Source of the DNA: Nocardia miyunensis NBRC 108239
Lineage (GTDB): Bacteria > Actinomycetota > Actinomycetes > Mycobacteriales > Mycobacteriaceae
DNA length: 64,000 nucleotides
Assembly: GCF_001613065.1 (NCBI RefSeq)
Contig: NZ_BDBQ01000053.1
Span: forward strand, 58,140-122,139
Direction of reading: 5' to 3'
Under the pieces are notes generated by a model. The model was not told the origin of the DNA, ran no database searches, and saw only the letters and a list, made by a program, of their open reading frames with translations. This document shows positions 27,240 through 36,027 of the stretch, piece after piece; within the stretch, counting starts at the first letter, position 1; each line of letters starts with the position of its first letter. The translations under genes and the position numbers were made by a program.

Positions 27240-28700
27240 ATGGCGAGTGCCGTCGAGACCGAATCAGCCGACGGTGAGCCGCGTATCGAGACCGAATCCG
27301 GCGGCACGCTGGCCGCCCGGATAGCGCATCGCATCGAGGAGACCGTCATCCGGCGGGGCTGGCCGGTCGGCGAGACGCTGGGTTCGGAGGTCGGGTTGCG
27401 CGAGCGGTTCGGGGTGAGCAGGTCGGTGCTGCGCGAGGCGGTACGCCTGGTCGAACACCATCAGGTCGCCCGGATGCGGCGCGGCCCCAACGGCGGCCTG
27501 TTCGTCTGCGCGCCCGATGCCGGTCCGGCCACCCGGGCGATCGTCATCTACCTGGAATACGTCGGCACCAGCGTCGCGGACTTGCTCGAGGCCCGGCTGC
27601 TGCTCGAGCCCATCGCCGCGGGCCTGGCCGCCGACCGGATCACCGAGGAGGGCATCGAGACTCTGCGCGCGATCCTGGCCGAGGAGTTCGCGGGCCGGGA
27701 CGATCCGGAGAGTTCGTCCGAGGACCCATTGCACCTGATGCTGGGCGCGCTGTCGGGAAATGCGGTGCTGCGCTTGTTCATCGACGTGCTCACCCGTCTC
27801 ACCGCGCGATACACCCACACCTCCCGCAAACTCTCGCGAGCGGAGGTCGCGGAGTCCAAAGCGGTCAGGCACGAAGAGCACAGTGCCGTCGCCGACGCGG
27901 TGATCGCCGGTGACGGCGCACGCGCCCAGACCGCGCTGGCCGCGCACCTGGAATCGGTGGCCGCGTGGATCGAGAAGTATCGCGTGCCACGCGCCTCCCG
28001 GATCACGGGCGCGGTGGTCGAACCAGAAGCGGTCGAGGGGCCCGGGGCCAAACTCGCGGAGGTTCTCGCGGGCCGGATCCACGAGGACATCACCGAACGC
28101 GGCTGGCAGGTCGGCATGGTGCTGGGCTCCGAGACCGATCTGCTGACCCGATACGGCGTCAGCCGCGCGGTCCTGCGCGAGGCGGTGCGGCTGCTGGAAT
28201 ACCACTCGGTGGCCCGGATGCGCCGCGGCCCCGGCGGCGGGCTGATCGTCGCCGCACCCGAACCACAGGCCAGCGTGGACACCATGGCGCTGTATCTGGA
28301 GTATCAGGGCGTCAGCGCCGCGGATCTGCACACCGTGCGCAATGCCATCGAACTCGGCATCGTCGCCCGGGTGACCGAACGACTCACCGAGGGCGATCCC
28401 GTGGCGGCCGAACGGCTCGGCCGGGCCGTGCGCCGGCCGTCGGAGGAGCCGTCCGAGGATCCGGACAAGGGCGATCTGTTCCACACCGAACTGGCCGCGC
28501 TCGCAGGCAATCCCGTACTGTCGCTGTTTCTTTCGATCCTCACCGAGCTGTTCCGACGACACGCAGCCGGACACGAACAACCGATGCCCGACGCGCAGGC
28601 CCACGCCCATATCCTCGACGCGATCCTGCGCGGCGACGCCGGAATCGCACGTCACCGCATGCGCCGCCACCTCGACACCCTCACCCCCGGGTGGCGCTGA
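27240..28700 (+). CDS. Double-module FadR/GntR-family regulator
   Basis: A 486-residue protein made of two complete GntR units in tandem. Module 1 (~22-240) and module 2 (~262-486) each have a winged helix with the same core, SRSVLREAVRLVEHHQVARM and SRAVLREAVRLLEYHSVARM, followed by RRGPnGG and an FCD-like helical effector domain (LEARLLLEPIAAGLAADR; VRNAIELGIVARVTERL). Ordinary family members are ~230-250 residues and act as dimers, so this gene encodes a pseudo-dimer in one chain. GAGGAG precedes the ATG. It is divergent from the alcohol dehydrogenase. Confidence 0.9.
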   Translation: MASAVETESADGEPRIETESGGTLAARIAHRIEETVIRRGWPVGETLGSEVGLRERFGVSRSVLREAVRLVEHHQVARMRRGPNGGLFVCAPDAGPATRAIVIYLEYVGTSVADLLEARLLLEPIAAGLAADRITEEGIETLRAILAEEFAGRDDPESSSEDPLHLMLGALSGNAVLRLFIDVLTRLTARYTHTSRKLSRAEVAESKAVRHEEHSAVADAVIAGDGARAQTALAAHLESVAAWIEKYRVPRASRITGAVVEPEAVEGPGAKLAEVLAGRIHEDITERGWQVGMVLGSETDLLTRYGVSRAVLREAVRLLEYHSVARMRRGPGGGLIVAAPEPQASVDTMALYLEYQGVSAADLHTVRNAIELGIVARVTERLTEGDPVAAERLGRAVRRPSEEPSEDPDKGDLFHTELAALAGNPVLSLFLSILTELFRRHAAGHEQPMPDAQAHAHILDAILRGDAGIARHRMRRHLDTLTPGWR

Positions 28701-28729
28701 AACCCCTTGTCGTACAACGACCGCAACAT

Positions 28730-28772
28730 CCCGTGACCGGTGCTGCGATTTTCGAGTGACACCGGTGACGGG
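28730..28772. promoter_or_regulatory. Long inverted repeat between FadR-type and DUF885 genes
   Basis: CCCGTGACCGGTG (28730-28742) and CACCGGTGACGGG (28760-28772) pair over 13 bases with one mismatch. GTCGTAC occurs just outside each arm (28709 and 28772). It could end transcription of the regulator or act as a control element of the DUF885 gene, which starts 20 bases later. Confidence 0.4.
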
Positions 28773-28791
28773 TCGTACGAGGATGGGCCAC

Positions 28792-30483
28792 ATGTCGCAG
28801 ACCACGAATCCGCTGCCCCGGGAGGTCGCCGACGCCTACGTCGACGAGCTCATCGCCCTCGATCCGGTGACCGGCACTTACCTTGGCGTACCGGAGAGTT
28901 CGAGCAGACTGCCCGACCCGTCGCCCGCGGGTCAGGAGGCTCTCGCCGCATTGGCGCGTCGGACGCTGGAGCGGCTCGACGAGGCCGAACGCCGGCCGGG
29001 CGCGAACAGTGACATCGAACGCCGGTGTGCTCGGCTGCTGCGCGAGCGGCTGACCGCGGAGCTGGCGGTCCACGAGGCCGGGGAGGGTTTGCGGCGTGTC
29101 GGCAATATGGACACGCCCCCGCACGCGATACGCGATGTGTTCACCGTGACCCCGGCCGAGACCGACGAGGACTGGGCGGCGATCGCCGAACGGCTGCGTG
29201 CCGCCCCCGCCGCGCTGGGCGGCTACCGCGAATCGCTCGCGCTCGGGTTGCGGCGCAACCTGCCCGCCGCGCCGCGCCCGACCGCCACATTCATCGAGCA
29301 GCTCACCGAGTGGGCCGACGTCGACGGCGAAGGCCGCGGCTGGTTCGAGGAATTCGCCGCCGCGGGCCCGCGATCGCTGCGCACGAAGCTGGACGAAGCG
29401 GCCCGCACAGCGACCGCGGCCGTGGTCGAACTGCGCGACTGGATGCGCGATGTGTACGCACCGGCGATCGAGGGCGCGCCGAACACGGTGGGCCGCGAAC
29501 GCTACGCACGTTGGGCGCGGTACTTCAACGGCACGGACCTCGACCTGGACGAGGCGTATGCGTACGGCTGGTCCGAGTTCCACCGCCTGCTCGACGAGAT
29601 GAGGCGCGAGGCCGAGAAGATTCTGCCCGGCGCCGAAACGCCATGGGTCGCGCTGGCTTACCTGGACGACCACGGCAAGCACATCGAAGGTGTCGACGAG
29701 GTCCGGGACTGGCTCCAGGGCTTGATGGATCAGGCCATCGCCGAACTCGACGGCACGCATTTCGAACTCGCCGAACGAGTCCGGGGCGTCGAGTCGTGCA
29801 TCGCACCGCCCGGCGGAGCCGCGGCGCCCTACTACACGCAACCCTCGGAGGACTTCTCCCGTCCGGGCCGCACCTGGCTGCCGACCATGGGAAGAACCCG
29901 TTTTCCGGTCTACGACCTCGTCTCGACCTGGTATCACGAGGGCGTCCCGGGACACCACCTCCAGCTCGCGCAGTGGGTCCACGTCGCGGAGAACCTCTCC
30001 CGATACCAGGCCACCGTCGGCGGCGTCAGCGCCAACCTCGAAGGCTGGGCGCTGTACGCGGAGCGGCTCATGGACGAACTCGGCTACCTCACCGACCCCG
30101 AACAGCGCCTGGGCTACCTCGACGCCCAGATGATGCGCGCCGCCCGGGTCATCGTGGACATCGGCATGCACCTGGAATTGGAGATCCCGGCGCACTCCCC
30201 CTTCCACCCGGGCGAACGCTGGACGCCCGAACTCGCACAGGAATTCTTCGGCGCACACAGCAGCCGCCCAGCCGATTTCGTGGAAAGCGAACTGACCCGC
30301 TACCTCACCATTCCGGGGCAGGCCATCGGCTACAAACTCGGCGAACGCGCCTGGCTTCTCGGCCGCGGCAACGCCCGCGAACGCCACGGCGACGCGTTCG
30401 ACCTCAAAGCCTGGCATATGGCCGCCCTGTCCCAGGGCTCCCTCGGCCTGGACGATCTGGTGGACGAGCTCTCCCGGCTCTGA
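28792..30483 (+). CDS. DUF885 family protein (probable zinc metallopeptidase)
   Basis: A 563-residue DUF885 protein. STWYHEGVPGHHLQ carries the HExxxGHH zinc-site motif of the family, and ANLEGWALYAERLMDELG supplies the downstream Glu seen in gluzincin-type peptidases. The long helical body and the C-terminal YLTIPGQAIGYKLGE block are typical. Members are annotated as hydrolases or dipeptidyl peptidases with little biochemical proof. Start at 28792 has GAGGATG upstream; 28783 is also possible. A strong hairpin follows the stop. Confidence 0.88.
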   Translation: MSQTTNPLPREVADAYVDELIALDPVTGTYLGVPESSSRLPDPSPAGQEALAALARRTLERLDEAERRPGANSDIERRCARLLRERLTAELAVHEAGEGLRRVGNMDTPPHAIRDVFTVTPAETDEDWAAIAERLRAAPAALGGYRESLALGLRRNLPAAPRPTATFIEQLTEWADVDGEGRGWFEEFAAAGPRSLRTKLDEAARTATAAVVELRDWMRDVYAPAIEGAPNTVGRERYARWARYFNGTDLDLDEAYAYGWSEFHRLLDEMRREAEKILPGAETPWVALAYLDDHGKHIEGVDEVRDWLQGLMDQAIAELDGTHFELAERVRGVESCIAPPGGAAAPYYTQPSEDFSRPGRTWLPTMGRTRFPVYDLVSTWYHEGVPGHHLQLAQWVHVAENLSRYQATVGGVSANLEGWALYAERLMDELGYLTDPEQRLGYLDAQMMRAARVIVDIGMHLELEIPAHSPFHPGERWTPELAQEFFGAHSSRPADFVESELTRYLTIPGQAIGYKLGERAWLLGRGNARERHGDAFDLKAWHMAALSQGSLGLDDLVDELSRL

Positions 30484-30509
30484 TCGCCGAAAAGGTCTGC
30501 GGTACAAGC

Positions 30510-30547
30510 CGGTCCGCCTCATCCACGACGCGCGATGAGGCGGACCG
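30510..30547. terminator. Strong bidirectional hairpin terminator
   Basis: A 14-base perfect stem, CGGTCCGCCTCATC with GATGAGGCGGACCG, around a 10-base loop. It lies between the convergent DUF885 and LuxC-like genes, 27 and 14 bases from their ends. Confidence 0.75.
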
Positions 30548-30560
30548 CGCGATTTCCGCC

Positions 30561-31982
30561 CTACCGCTCCTGGACACCGTCCTCGTGGGCCATCCAGTGC
30601 ACGAACCGGTGCAGTGGATACATCGCGTCGTGCGGGTTGCCGATGGTGCTCGGCCCCGCCTCGCCGAGCCGGACGATGCGTTGCGCGCCACCGCTGGCCA
30701 GCCGATCGCGGTAGTCGGCCATGCGGTCGAAGGGGTAGAACCCGACGGTCTGCGTGGCGACGTTGACGTACCGCACCGCGTCATCGAGCGAGTCGACCCG
30801 AACCACGTTGGCGATCTTGTTGATCGGGTGGAAGTCGACCGGCTCGTCGGAGCGGATCACCAGGCCGGTCCCGTCGGTCCGGCCGAACACTCGGAACTCG
30901 TCCAGCATGGTGAGCATGTCGACCTGATCGCGCAGCTCGCCGTCCAGCGGGCGGGTGTCGCCTGAGTTCGCGGCCTTGGCCACGATGCGCTCGTGCAGCC
31001 GCTGCCCGAACCGGTCCACCTCGTCCGCGCTCGCCTCGACGAACACGAAACGGCTTGCCACGCAAGCCTCTTGGTTGAGCACCATGACATCGGTCGCGGC
31101 GAGTTCGGCGGCGGTGTCCAGCGCCTCGTCGGAGTCGAACGCCTGTCGGCCCACCATCGAGATCGAGGTCTTCGGGTCGAAGGACACCAGCTGGAAACCG
31201 GGGCCCAGGTACTTGATCACGTTGTCGATGGCGTCGCCGCCGCCCCACGCCACGATCTTGTCGAAGTACTGCGGCCGGTACAGCGTCCGCTCCACCGCGT
31301 CGTCCCCGCCGCGCCAGTACACCGCCGACATCGATTGCACCACAGGGTGGTCCGGATCGATGTCGGCCATCGTGCGCAGGATCGCGACGGTGGTGAACGG
31401 ATCGCTCGACGACATCTTGAACAGGTTGACCGCCTTGACCAGCGCCCCCTGCGCGATCGACTTCACCGCGGTGCCGGGCGAATTGCCGGGCAGCACATGG
31501 ATCAGCCGCGGGGCGAAGGCCCGCACGAAACTCCTGCGGCCGGTGAAATCCCGTTTCGGGATCCACTCGTCCAGCGCCCGCGGATCGGGGAAGTTCTGCG
31601 CGACAACGGTTTCCAGCAGACGTTTGTCCAAATAATAAGCAGCGCCGACGACCTGAGCCTCCAGTACCGAGCGCGGCAGCACATGGGTCGAAGTCATGCG
31701 ATCGATGCAGTCCCGCACGAAGGGATTGTCCGGGTCGCGCAACCGTTCGCCGGTCGCGACCAGGAAATCGATGATCTCCGCCAGCGGCACGTTCAGCAGC
31801 GGCGGGACCTCGGCGCGGGGGTGCACCGCCTTGTCCAGATCGATGACCGGGGTGGCGAAGGTGACACCCAGGTCGCGCGAGCGATGCGTCACATCCTCGC
31901 CCTCGACCAGTTCACCGCGCAGGAAGAACGGTGCGGAAACAACGGGCTCGGAAGCGGTTTCGCGAATATCGGCAGTGGTCAC
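30561..31982 (-). CDS. LuxC-like acyl-CoA reductase
   Basis: A 473-residue member of the LuxC family, an aldehyde-dehydrogenase-fold enzyme that reduces an acyl-thioester to the aldehyde with NADPH. The acylated cysteine is in NQEACVASR near residue 307, and the ligand region is HVLPGNSPGTAVKSIAQGALVKAVNLFKMSSSDPF. The GTG at 31982 overlaps the stop of the LuxE-like gene (GTGA). In luminous bacteria LuxC and LuxE are two parts of the fatty-acid reductase; LuxD and LuxAB are absent here. Confidence 0.88.
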   Translation of the reverse strand: MTTADIRETASEPVVSAPFFLRGELVEGEDVTHRSRDLGVTFATPVIDLDKAVHPRAEVPPLLNVPLAEIIDFLVATGERLRDPDNPFVRDCIDRMTSTHVLPRSVLEAQVVGAAYYLDKRLLETVVAQNFPDPRALDEWIPKRDFTGRRSFVRAFAPRLIHVLPGNSPGTAVKSIAQGALVKAVNLFKMSSSDPFTTVAILRTMADIDPDHPVVQSMSAVYWRGGDDAVERTLYRPQYFDKIVAWGGGDAIDNVIKYLGPGFQLVSFDPKTSISMVGRQAFDSDEALDTAAELAATDVMVLNQEACVASRFVFVEASADEVDRFGQRLHERIVAKAANSGDTRPLDGELRDQVDMLTMLDEFRVFGRTDGTGLVIRSDEPVDFHPINKIANVVRVDSLDDAVRYVNVATQTVGFYPFDRMADYRDRLASGGAQRIVRLGEAGPSTIGNPHDAMYPLHRFVHWMAHEDGVQER

Positions 31983-33328
31983 GACAGTCCTCGCACATAG
32001 GCATCGACGGTTCCGGCGCAACCGATCTTGTCGTCACCGGCGATGTCCGCATAGCGGACGATATTGTTGCGTACCGACGGACCCTTTGCCCCGCAAGCAC
32101 ATTGATCGAAATCCAGGGAGATCTTGTCCCCGGTGACGACCCCGCCCCAGCGCCCGTCCAGGGACAGATCGAAGAATCCGGCCCGGCCCTCGATCTCGCC
32201 GGAGCCGTGCGGCAGCAGGGCATCGCCGGATTCGTTCAGCACGAACGGCACCACCCACGGCGGCACGTGATACCGATCGCCGCGCCGGCACTTGGGCATA
32301 CCGGAGTTGAGCTCCTGCATCGAATAGTTCTGGAAGTCCCGGTCGGGCGGGATGTTGAACGTCTCGTGCACGAAATGCTGGTAGTCCTCGGGCAACTGGG
32401 CGCGCTTGAGCCCGCCGCCGACGTAGATGCAGTTGTCCGGGTTGAAATCCTTTGCCGCGTAACCACGTTCGCGCACCAGCTTGGCGACGTGATAGAGCGC
32501 GTTCCACATGCCGCCGATGTAGAGCTTGTCCGCGCGGTACTCGATGAACGCCTCGGCGGCCGCCACCAGCGCGTTGTCCAGCGTCTCCTGACGTTCTTTC
32601 GAGGTGCGTTCGAAGGCGATCAGTTCCGCGGGCGTGGCGGTGCCGTCGGCCATCTTCTTGCGCAGCACCACCATCATGGTGAGCGCGCCGACGGTCAGCG
32701 GCGGGATCGGCAGCCGGAATCGCTTCTTGTCCGGATCGCCGAACGCGGCCTCCTGGGCCTCGCCGGTGATCAGGTTCTTGGGCACCGCGGCGGTGGGTGC
32801 GACGCCCATCATCCGGCGGTCCCGGCCCGGCCGCACGCCCGAACCCCAGGAGAAGACATTGACGGTGTCCTTGCGGGACCACGCCATATCGCGTTCGGAG
32901 GCGAGCAGCATCGCGGATTTGCCGGTGGTGCCGCTGGAGCACGAGACGTAGTGGCCCGCGGCCTGCAATCGCGTGATCCACTCGTCGATTCCGTCGATGT
33001 CGGCGGTCTCGATCGGCGCGATCGGATACGGGGAGACGGTACCGAGCCATTTGCCCAGCCGGTCCCAGCGCTGGTCGATCAGGAAGCTCTCCGGATAACT
33101 CTTGTACGCGGTGTGCGGAAACAGCAGCGGCACAACGTCGTCGAGGGTGCGAACCGCGCTGATACCGGCTTCGGCGGCCCGGTGCCCGAGCAGCCTGATC
33201 CTGTCCCTGCGGTCTTGGAACCGCTCGTCGATCGCCTGGATCTGCATCTCGCGCAGATCGGCGTGTGAGTGGTCGAAGCGGTCCTCGGCATCCACGAGTC
33301 GCGTCAGTTCTTCTGTAGCTGAGCCCAC
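31979..33328 (-). CDS. LuxE-like acyl-protein synthetase
   Basis: A 449-residue adenylating enzyme of the LuxE/PaaK-like family. SCSSGTTGKSAMLL is the adenylation loop, and FDQCACGAKGPSV near the C-terminus is the cysteine-rich turn seen in this family. LuxE activates a fatty acid as acyl-AMP and carries the acyl group for LuxC. Starts with GTG at 33328. The two-gene operon suggests conversion of an acid to an aldehyde as one channelled step. The shared 29-bp element is 48 bases upstream. Confidence 0.85.
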   Translation of the reverse strand: MGSATEELTRLVDAEDRFDHSHADLREMQIQAIDERFQDRRDRIRLLGHRAAEAGISAVRTLDDVVPLLFPHTAYKSYPESFLIDQRWDRLGKWLGTVSPYPIAPIETADIDGIDEWITRLQAAGHYVSCSSGTTGKSAMLLASERDMAWSRKDTVNVFSWGSGVRPGRDRRMMGVAPTAAVPKNLITGEAQEAAFGDPDKKRFRLPIPPLTVGALTMMVVLRKKMADGTATPAELIAFERTSKERQETLDNALVAAAEAFIEYRADKLYIGGMWNALYHVAKLVRERGYAAKDFNPDNCIYVGGGLKRAQLPEDYQHFVHETFNIPPDRDFQNYSMQELNSGMPKCRRGDRYHVPPWVVPFVLNESGDALLPHGSGEIEGRAGFFDLSLDGRWGGVVTGDKISLDFDQCACGAKGPSVRNNIVRYADIAGDDKIGCAGTVDAYVRGLS

Positions 33329-33375
33329 CAGGAGCGTCCTTCCTCTGTAGCTGTCGGCGCCGTCACTGCGGGTTC

Positions 33376-33404
33376 GATAAATGGCATCTCATGCGTATCA
33401 TTAT
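33376..33404. promoter_or_regulatory. 29-bp shared promoter element (copy 2, upstream of luxE-like gene)
   Basis: GATAAATGG-N8-GCGTATCATTAT, the reverse complement of the element at 26009-26037 with identical blocks and spacer length. It is in the only AT-rich part of the 131-base gap. Confidence 0.6.
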
Positions 33405-33459
33405 TCGCGGATCGCGTCGCGACGCAAGAGGCAGAGGGAAAGACCAGGCCGGGAGCGCG

Positions 33460-33951
33460 CTACAGCGGGTGTTCGATCTGCTCGCGCAGGATGTCGGCGT
33501 GACCGCAGTGCCGCGCGAGATCCTCGATCAGGAACAGGTAGATGAACCGCAGGCTGACCTCGCCCAGGGTGGGATGCGTCCGGATCTCGTCGAGATCGAA
33601 TCCGGCGGCGATCGCACGGGAACGTTCGTTGACGCGCTCGAACTCGGCGATCACATCGGCCACGGTCTCCTCGTCGCCGACAACGAAACTCGCATCCCCC
33701 GACGTCGTGCCGCCATCGCATGCGCTCTTGGGCAGACCCGCCAGAATGTGCTGAAACCAGATCCGCTGGGCGACCGCGGCATGTTTGACCAACCCGATCG
33801 GGGTGGTCACCGACGCGACCAGCCGGCGACGAGCATCCTGCTCGGACAGCCCGCGCACCGCGTTGGCCAGTTCGGCCCGATTGCGATCGAGCACACCCTC
33901 CAGCAACTCGCGCTCCGTGCCCACGGTGAGCAGCGGTATGGAATATGTCAT
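33460..33951 (-). CDS. DinB/YfiT-like four-helix protein
   Basis: A 163-residue protein of the DinB superfamily (DUF664 type): ERELLEGVLDRNRAELANAVRGLSEQDARRRLVASVTTPIGLVKHAAVAQRIWFQ, then LRFIYLFLIEDLARHCGHADILREQI. The three metal-binding histidines expected for the bundle are seen in KHAA and in RHCGHAD. Relatives include mycothiol- or bacillithiol-dependent enzymes, but many are of unknown role. A much longer open frame upstream is not used because it is arginine/proline-rich and shadow-like. Confidence 0.85.
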   Translation of the reverse strand: MTYSIPLLTVGTERELLEGVLDRNRAELANAVRGLSEQDARRRLVASVTTPIGLVKHAAVAQRIWFQHILAGLPKSACDGGTTSGDASFVVGDEETVADVIAEFERVNERSRAIAAGFDLDEIRTHPTLGEVSLRFIYLFLIEDLARHCGHADILREQIEHPL

Positions 33952-34279
33952 CGTCGGCTCGATTCTCTCGGCGTTGCGGATCGGCGGGGGCGGCGGCGAA
34001 TTCGGTCGGCCGGACAGGTCGCCCTGCCGCGTGGCCATGATGGCAGATCCGATTCCGGGACCCGGCGCTGACCGGGGCGGATGCCGCTCGGCGGGAATGT
34101 GTCGGTGGCCGTGCCTATGCTCTGTCCCGCACACGGATATCGGGCCGCACCGGGGTTTGCCGAGATCGGGTTCGCGGCAATCGCTTTCGGGGCCGCGGTC
34201 CGATATCCGAGACCGTCGCACAGGACGATGTGCCGCCGGGGGAATTCGTTTCGGCGTTCGGATCAGATGAGGAGGATCG
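33952..34279. other. 328-base gap without convincing gene
   Basis: A short open frame from 34081 runs through part of this gap on the plus strand, but its translation has no family features. I see no repeat or hairpin of note. The last 10 bases carry the strong ribosome site of the next gene. Confidence 0.4.
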
Positions 34280-35034
34280 GTGGGGCCGATGTCGGATGAG
34301 TTGTCCGCGTTCGCATTTCGGATGTGGCGGCGCGCGAGGGGGGCTGCGGAGTGGATTCCCGCCACACGTCTACTGGTGCGTTTGAGCGACGGCGATCGCC
34401 TGACGCCCACTACGTGTGGGGCACCAGCACCCCATGGCTGGGCGTGCGACGACTCGAGCTGCGCGACAGCGGTGAGCTGGTACTGATCGACGCGGACGGC
34501 GAGGTGGTGTGGAGTTCCGGAATCCCCGACGCGCCCACCGCGGACGCACCCCGGCCGGTGCCCCGGGGATCGACGTTGCGCCGCGGTGAGAGCCTGTGCG
34601 GGCAGTCGCTGACCAGTGCCGACGGGTCGACCGTGTTGTTCCACGACGGTCGCGTGGTCCGGATGATCGTGCGGGGACGCCCCTCGCACTGGGACAGATT
34701 CCCCGACACGGAGAACGTCCTGAGCCTCGATCACGACGGATTCCTGCGCCTGCGCGAGCTGAACGGCGATGTACTGGAACAGATTTCGGGACCGGGCGTC
34801 GAACTCGTCGTCGAGCGCGGCGCGGCCGAGCTGCGCGACGACACGGGGAATCCGGTGTGGGCCTCCTCCCCTGGCTCGCAGCGGCCCACGCCGGTCCGTG
34901 CCCCGGAGCTGGCGCAGGACGACGCCCTGGCCGCCTGGTTCACCGCATTGATCGGCACAGGTCACTGCGTTGCGGTAGCGCGAGACACCACGCCGCGCCA
35001 GGTCCTCGATCAGCTCGGGGTCGTCACACGGTGA
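34280..35034 (+). CDS. Bulb-lectin-like protein, apparent frameshift near 34400
   Basis: Two frames must be joined. GAGGAGG stands right before a GTG at 34280 whose product begins MGPMSDELSAFAFRMWRRA and reaches RLLVRLSDGDRLT before running into nonsense and stopping at 34486. From about 34400 the next frame continues with HYVWGTSTPWLGVRRLELRDSGELVLIDADGEVVWSSG and later GESLCGQSLTSADGSTVLFHDGRVV, repeats that look like the bulb-type (mannose-binding, B-lectin) beta-prism. The only start in the second frame alone is a GTG at 34324 with an arginine-rich leader. A one- or two-base indel at ~34390-34405 would fuse them. It overlaps the next gene by a GTGA. Confidence 0.6.
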
Positions 35035-35485
35035 CAGGCACCTGGTCCGAACTCCAACGGCACAGGGACACAACACATCCGGACGGCGGGACCATCGTGG
35101 CGACCCTCGCTGTGGGCGCGCATGCGCTGCTGCTGACCGACGATCCCGACCTGCCGGTGGCGACGTCGGCATCGTGGGTGGCGACCGTGCGTCACCCCGA
35201 CGAGGAGTGCGGCTTCTCGACGTTCAGCGTCCATCGAGACGGCGAGCTCGTGACCGAACTGCGGGAATTCCCGCACCGCCGCAAGGGCGCCAAGGTGCCG
35301 GAGGTCGCCGCCCTGCCGGAGATCGTGCACCCGTCGCACTCCCACGCTCTGCTGTTCCGCACGGCCGAAATCGTCCCCGGTGCAACCGAACTGGGTGGCG
35401 AGTTGCTCGGCGGCGTCCTCGCGCCGAGGCCCGCGCCCGCGGCGTCGATCGGCTCGCTCCTGGTGATCGACGGATGGGAGTATGA
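35031..35485 (+). CDS. Hypothetical protein with run-on 3' end
   Basis: Begins at a GTG overlapping the lectin-like stop and gives a normal-looking ~150-residue sequence (TIVATLAVGAHALLLTDDPDLPVATSASW, SLLVIDGWEYD). I do not recognise the family. At 35482 the DUF6924 gene starts in another frame, yet this frame stays open to 36083 with a composition typical of a shadow. The expected stop near the ATG seems lost by a small indel. The end given is where coding character ends, not a stop in this frame. Confidence 0.45.
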
Positions 35486-35904
35486 CCCCGCTGGTGGTCC
35501 GCACCGACTTCACCGACGAGGACGCCTGGAATCGGGTGCTCGACCAGGTTCGCCTGCCGTGGTTCGACAACGATCCGGTCGACCCCCACCAGGTCACCGA
35601 TCCCCGACTAGCTGGTGCGCCGACCGAACAGGTGCTGCGCGGGGTATGCGAGGCGCTACCCCATCCGGAATCACCGGCGGTGATCTTCATCGCCGACGAC
35701 ATCACCATGCGCGAACCCGGACATCCCCTGCTGGCCGTGACGACCGAATGGGACGGCAACCCCTTCGAGGACGACGAGGAGGAGTTCATCACCCAGTTCC
35801 GCCTGCTCCCCGACGCCGCGATCGAGATCTGCACGAACCTGGATCTCGCCAATATGGACTTCGAAGACTTCGCCGGCGAGGGGGTGTACGAGCGTATGAC
35901 CTGA
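35482..35904 (+). CDS. DUF6924 domain protein
   Basis: A 140-residue acidic protein. LVVRTDFTDEDAWNRVLDQV at the start and ICTNLDLANMDFEDFAGEGV at the end are the two marks of the family as I know it. No function is known. It is the last gene of a small group with the lectin-like and hypothetical genes, and ends in a hairpin. Confidence 0.75.
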   Translation: MTPLVVRTDFTDEDAWNRVLDQVRLPWFDNDPVDPHQVTDPRLAGAPTEQVLRGVCEALPHPESPAVIFIADDITMREPGHPLLAVTTEWDGNPFEDDEEEFITQFRLLPDAAIEICTNLDLANMDFEDFAGEGVYERMT

Positions 35905-35925
35905 GCAGCCGGTTTCGGCGCTCAG
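35901..35925. terminator. Hairpin after DUF6924 gene
   Basis: CTGAGC(A)GCCG pairs with CGGCGCTCAG around GTTT, a 10-base stem with one bulge overlapping the stop codon. A second, weaker hairpin (GTGACGC...GCGTCAC) follows at 35938-35960. The GntR gene converges from the other side. Confidence 0.45.
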
Positions 35926-36027
35926 GCGGCGGGCAGCGTGACGCGTCCGGGCTGCGTCACCGAGCCGTGGATCCCGAATACGCCGCAGCGGCAGGCGAAT
36001 TCGCGGGGCGGAGATCTGCGCGAGCTA

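Noticed and set aside
33460..35172. 570-codon frame extending the DinB gene upstream
   Set aside because: Only the last 163 residues have family features; the rest crosses the lectin-like gene antisense and lacks coding character.
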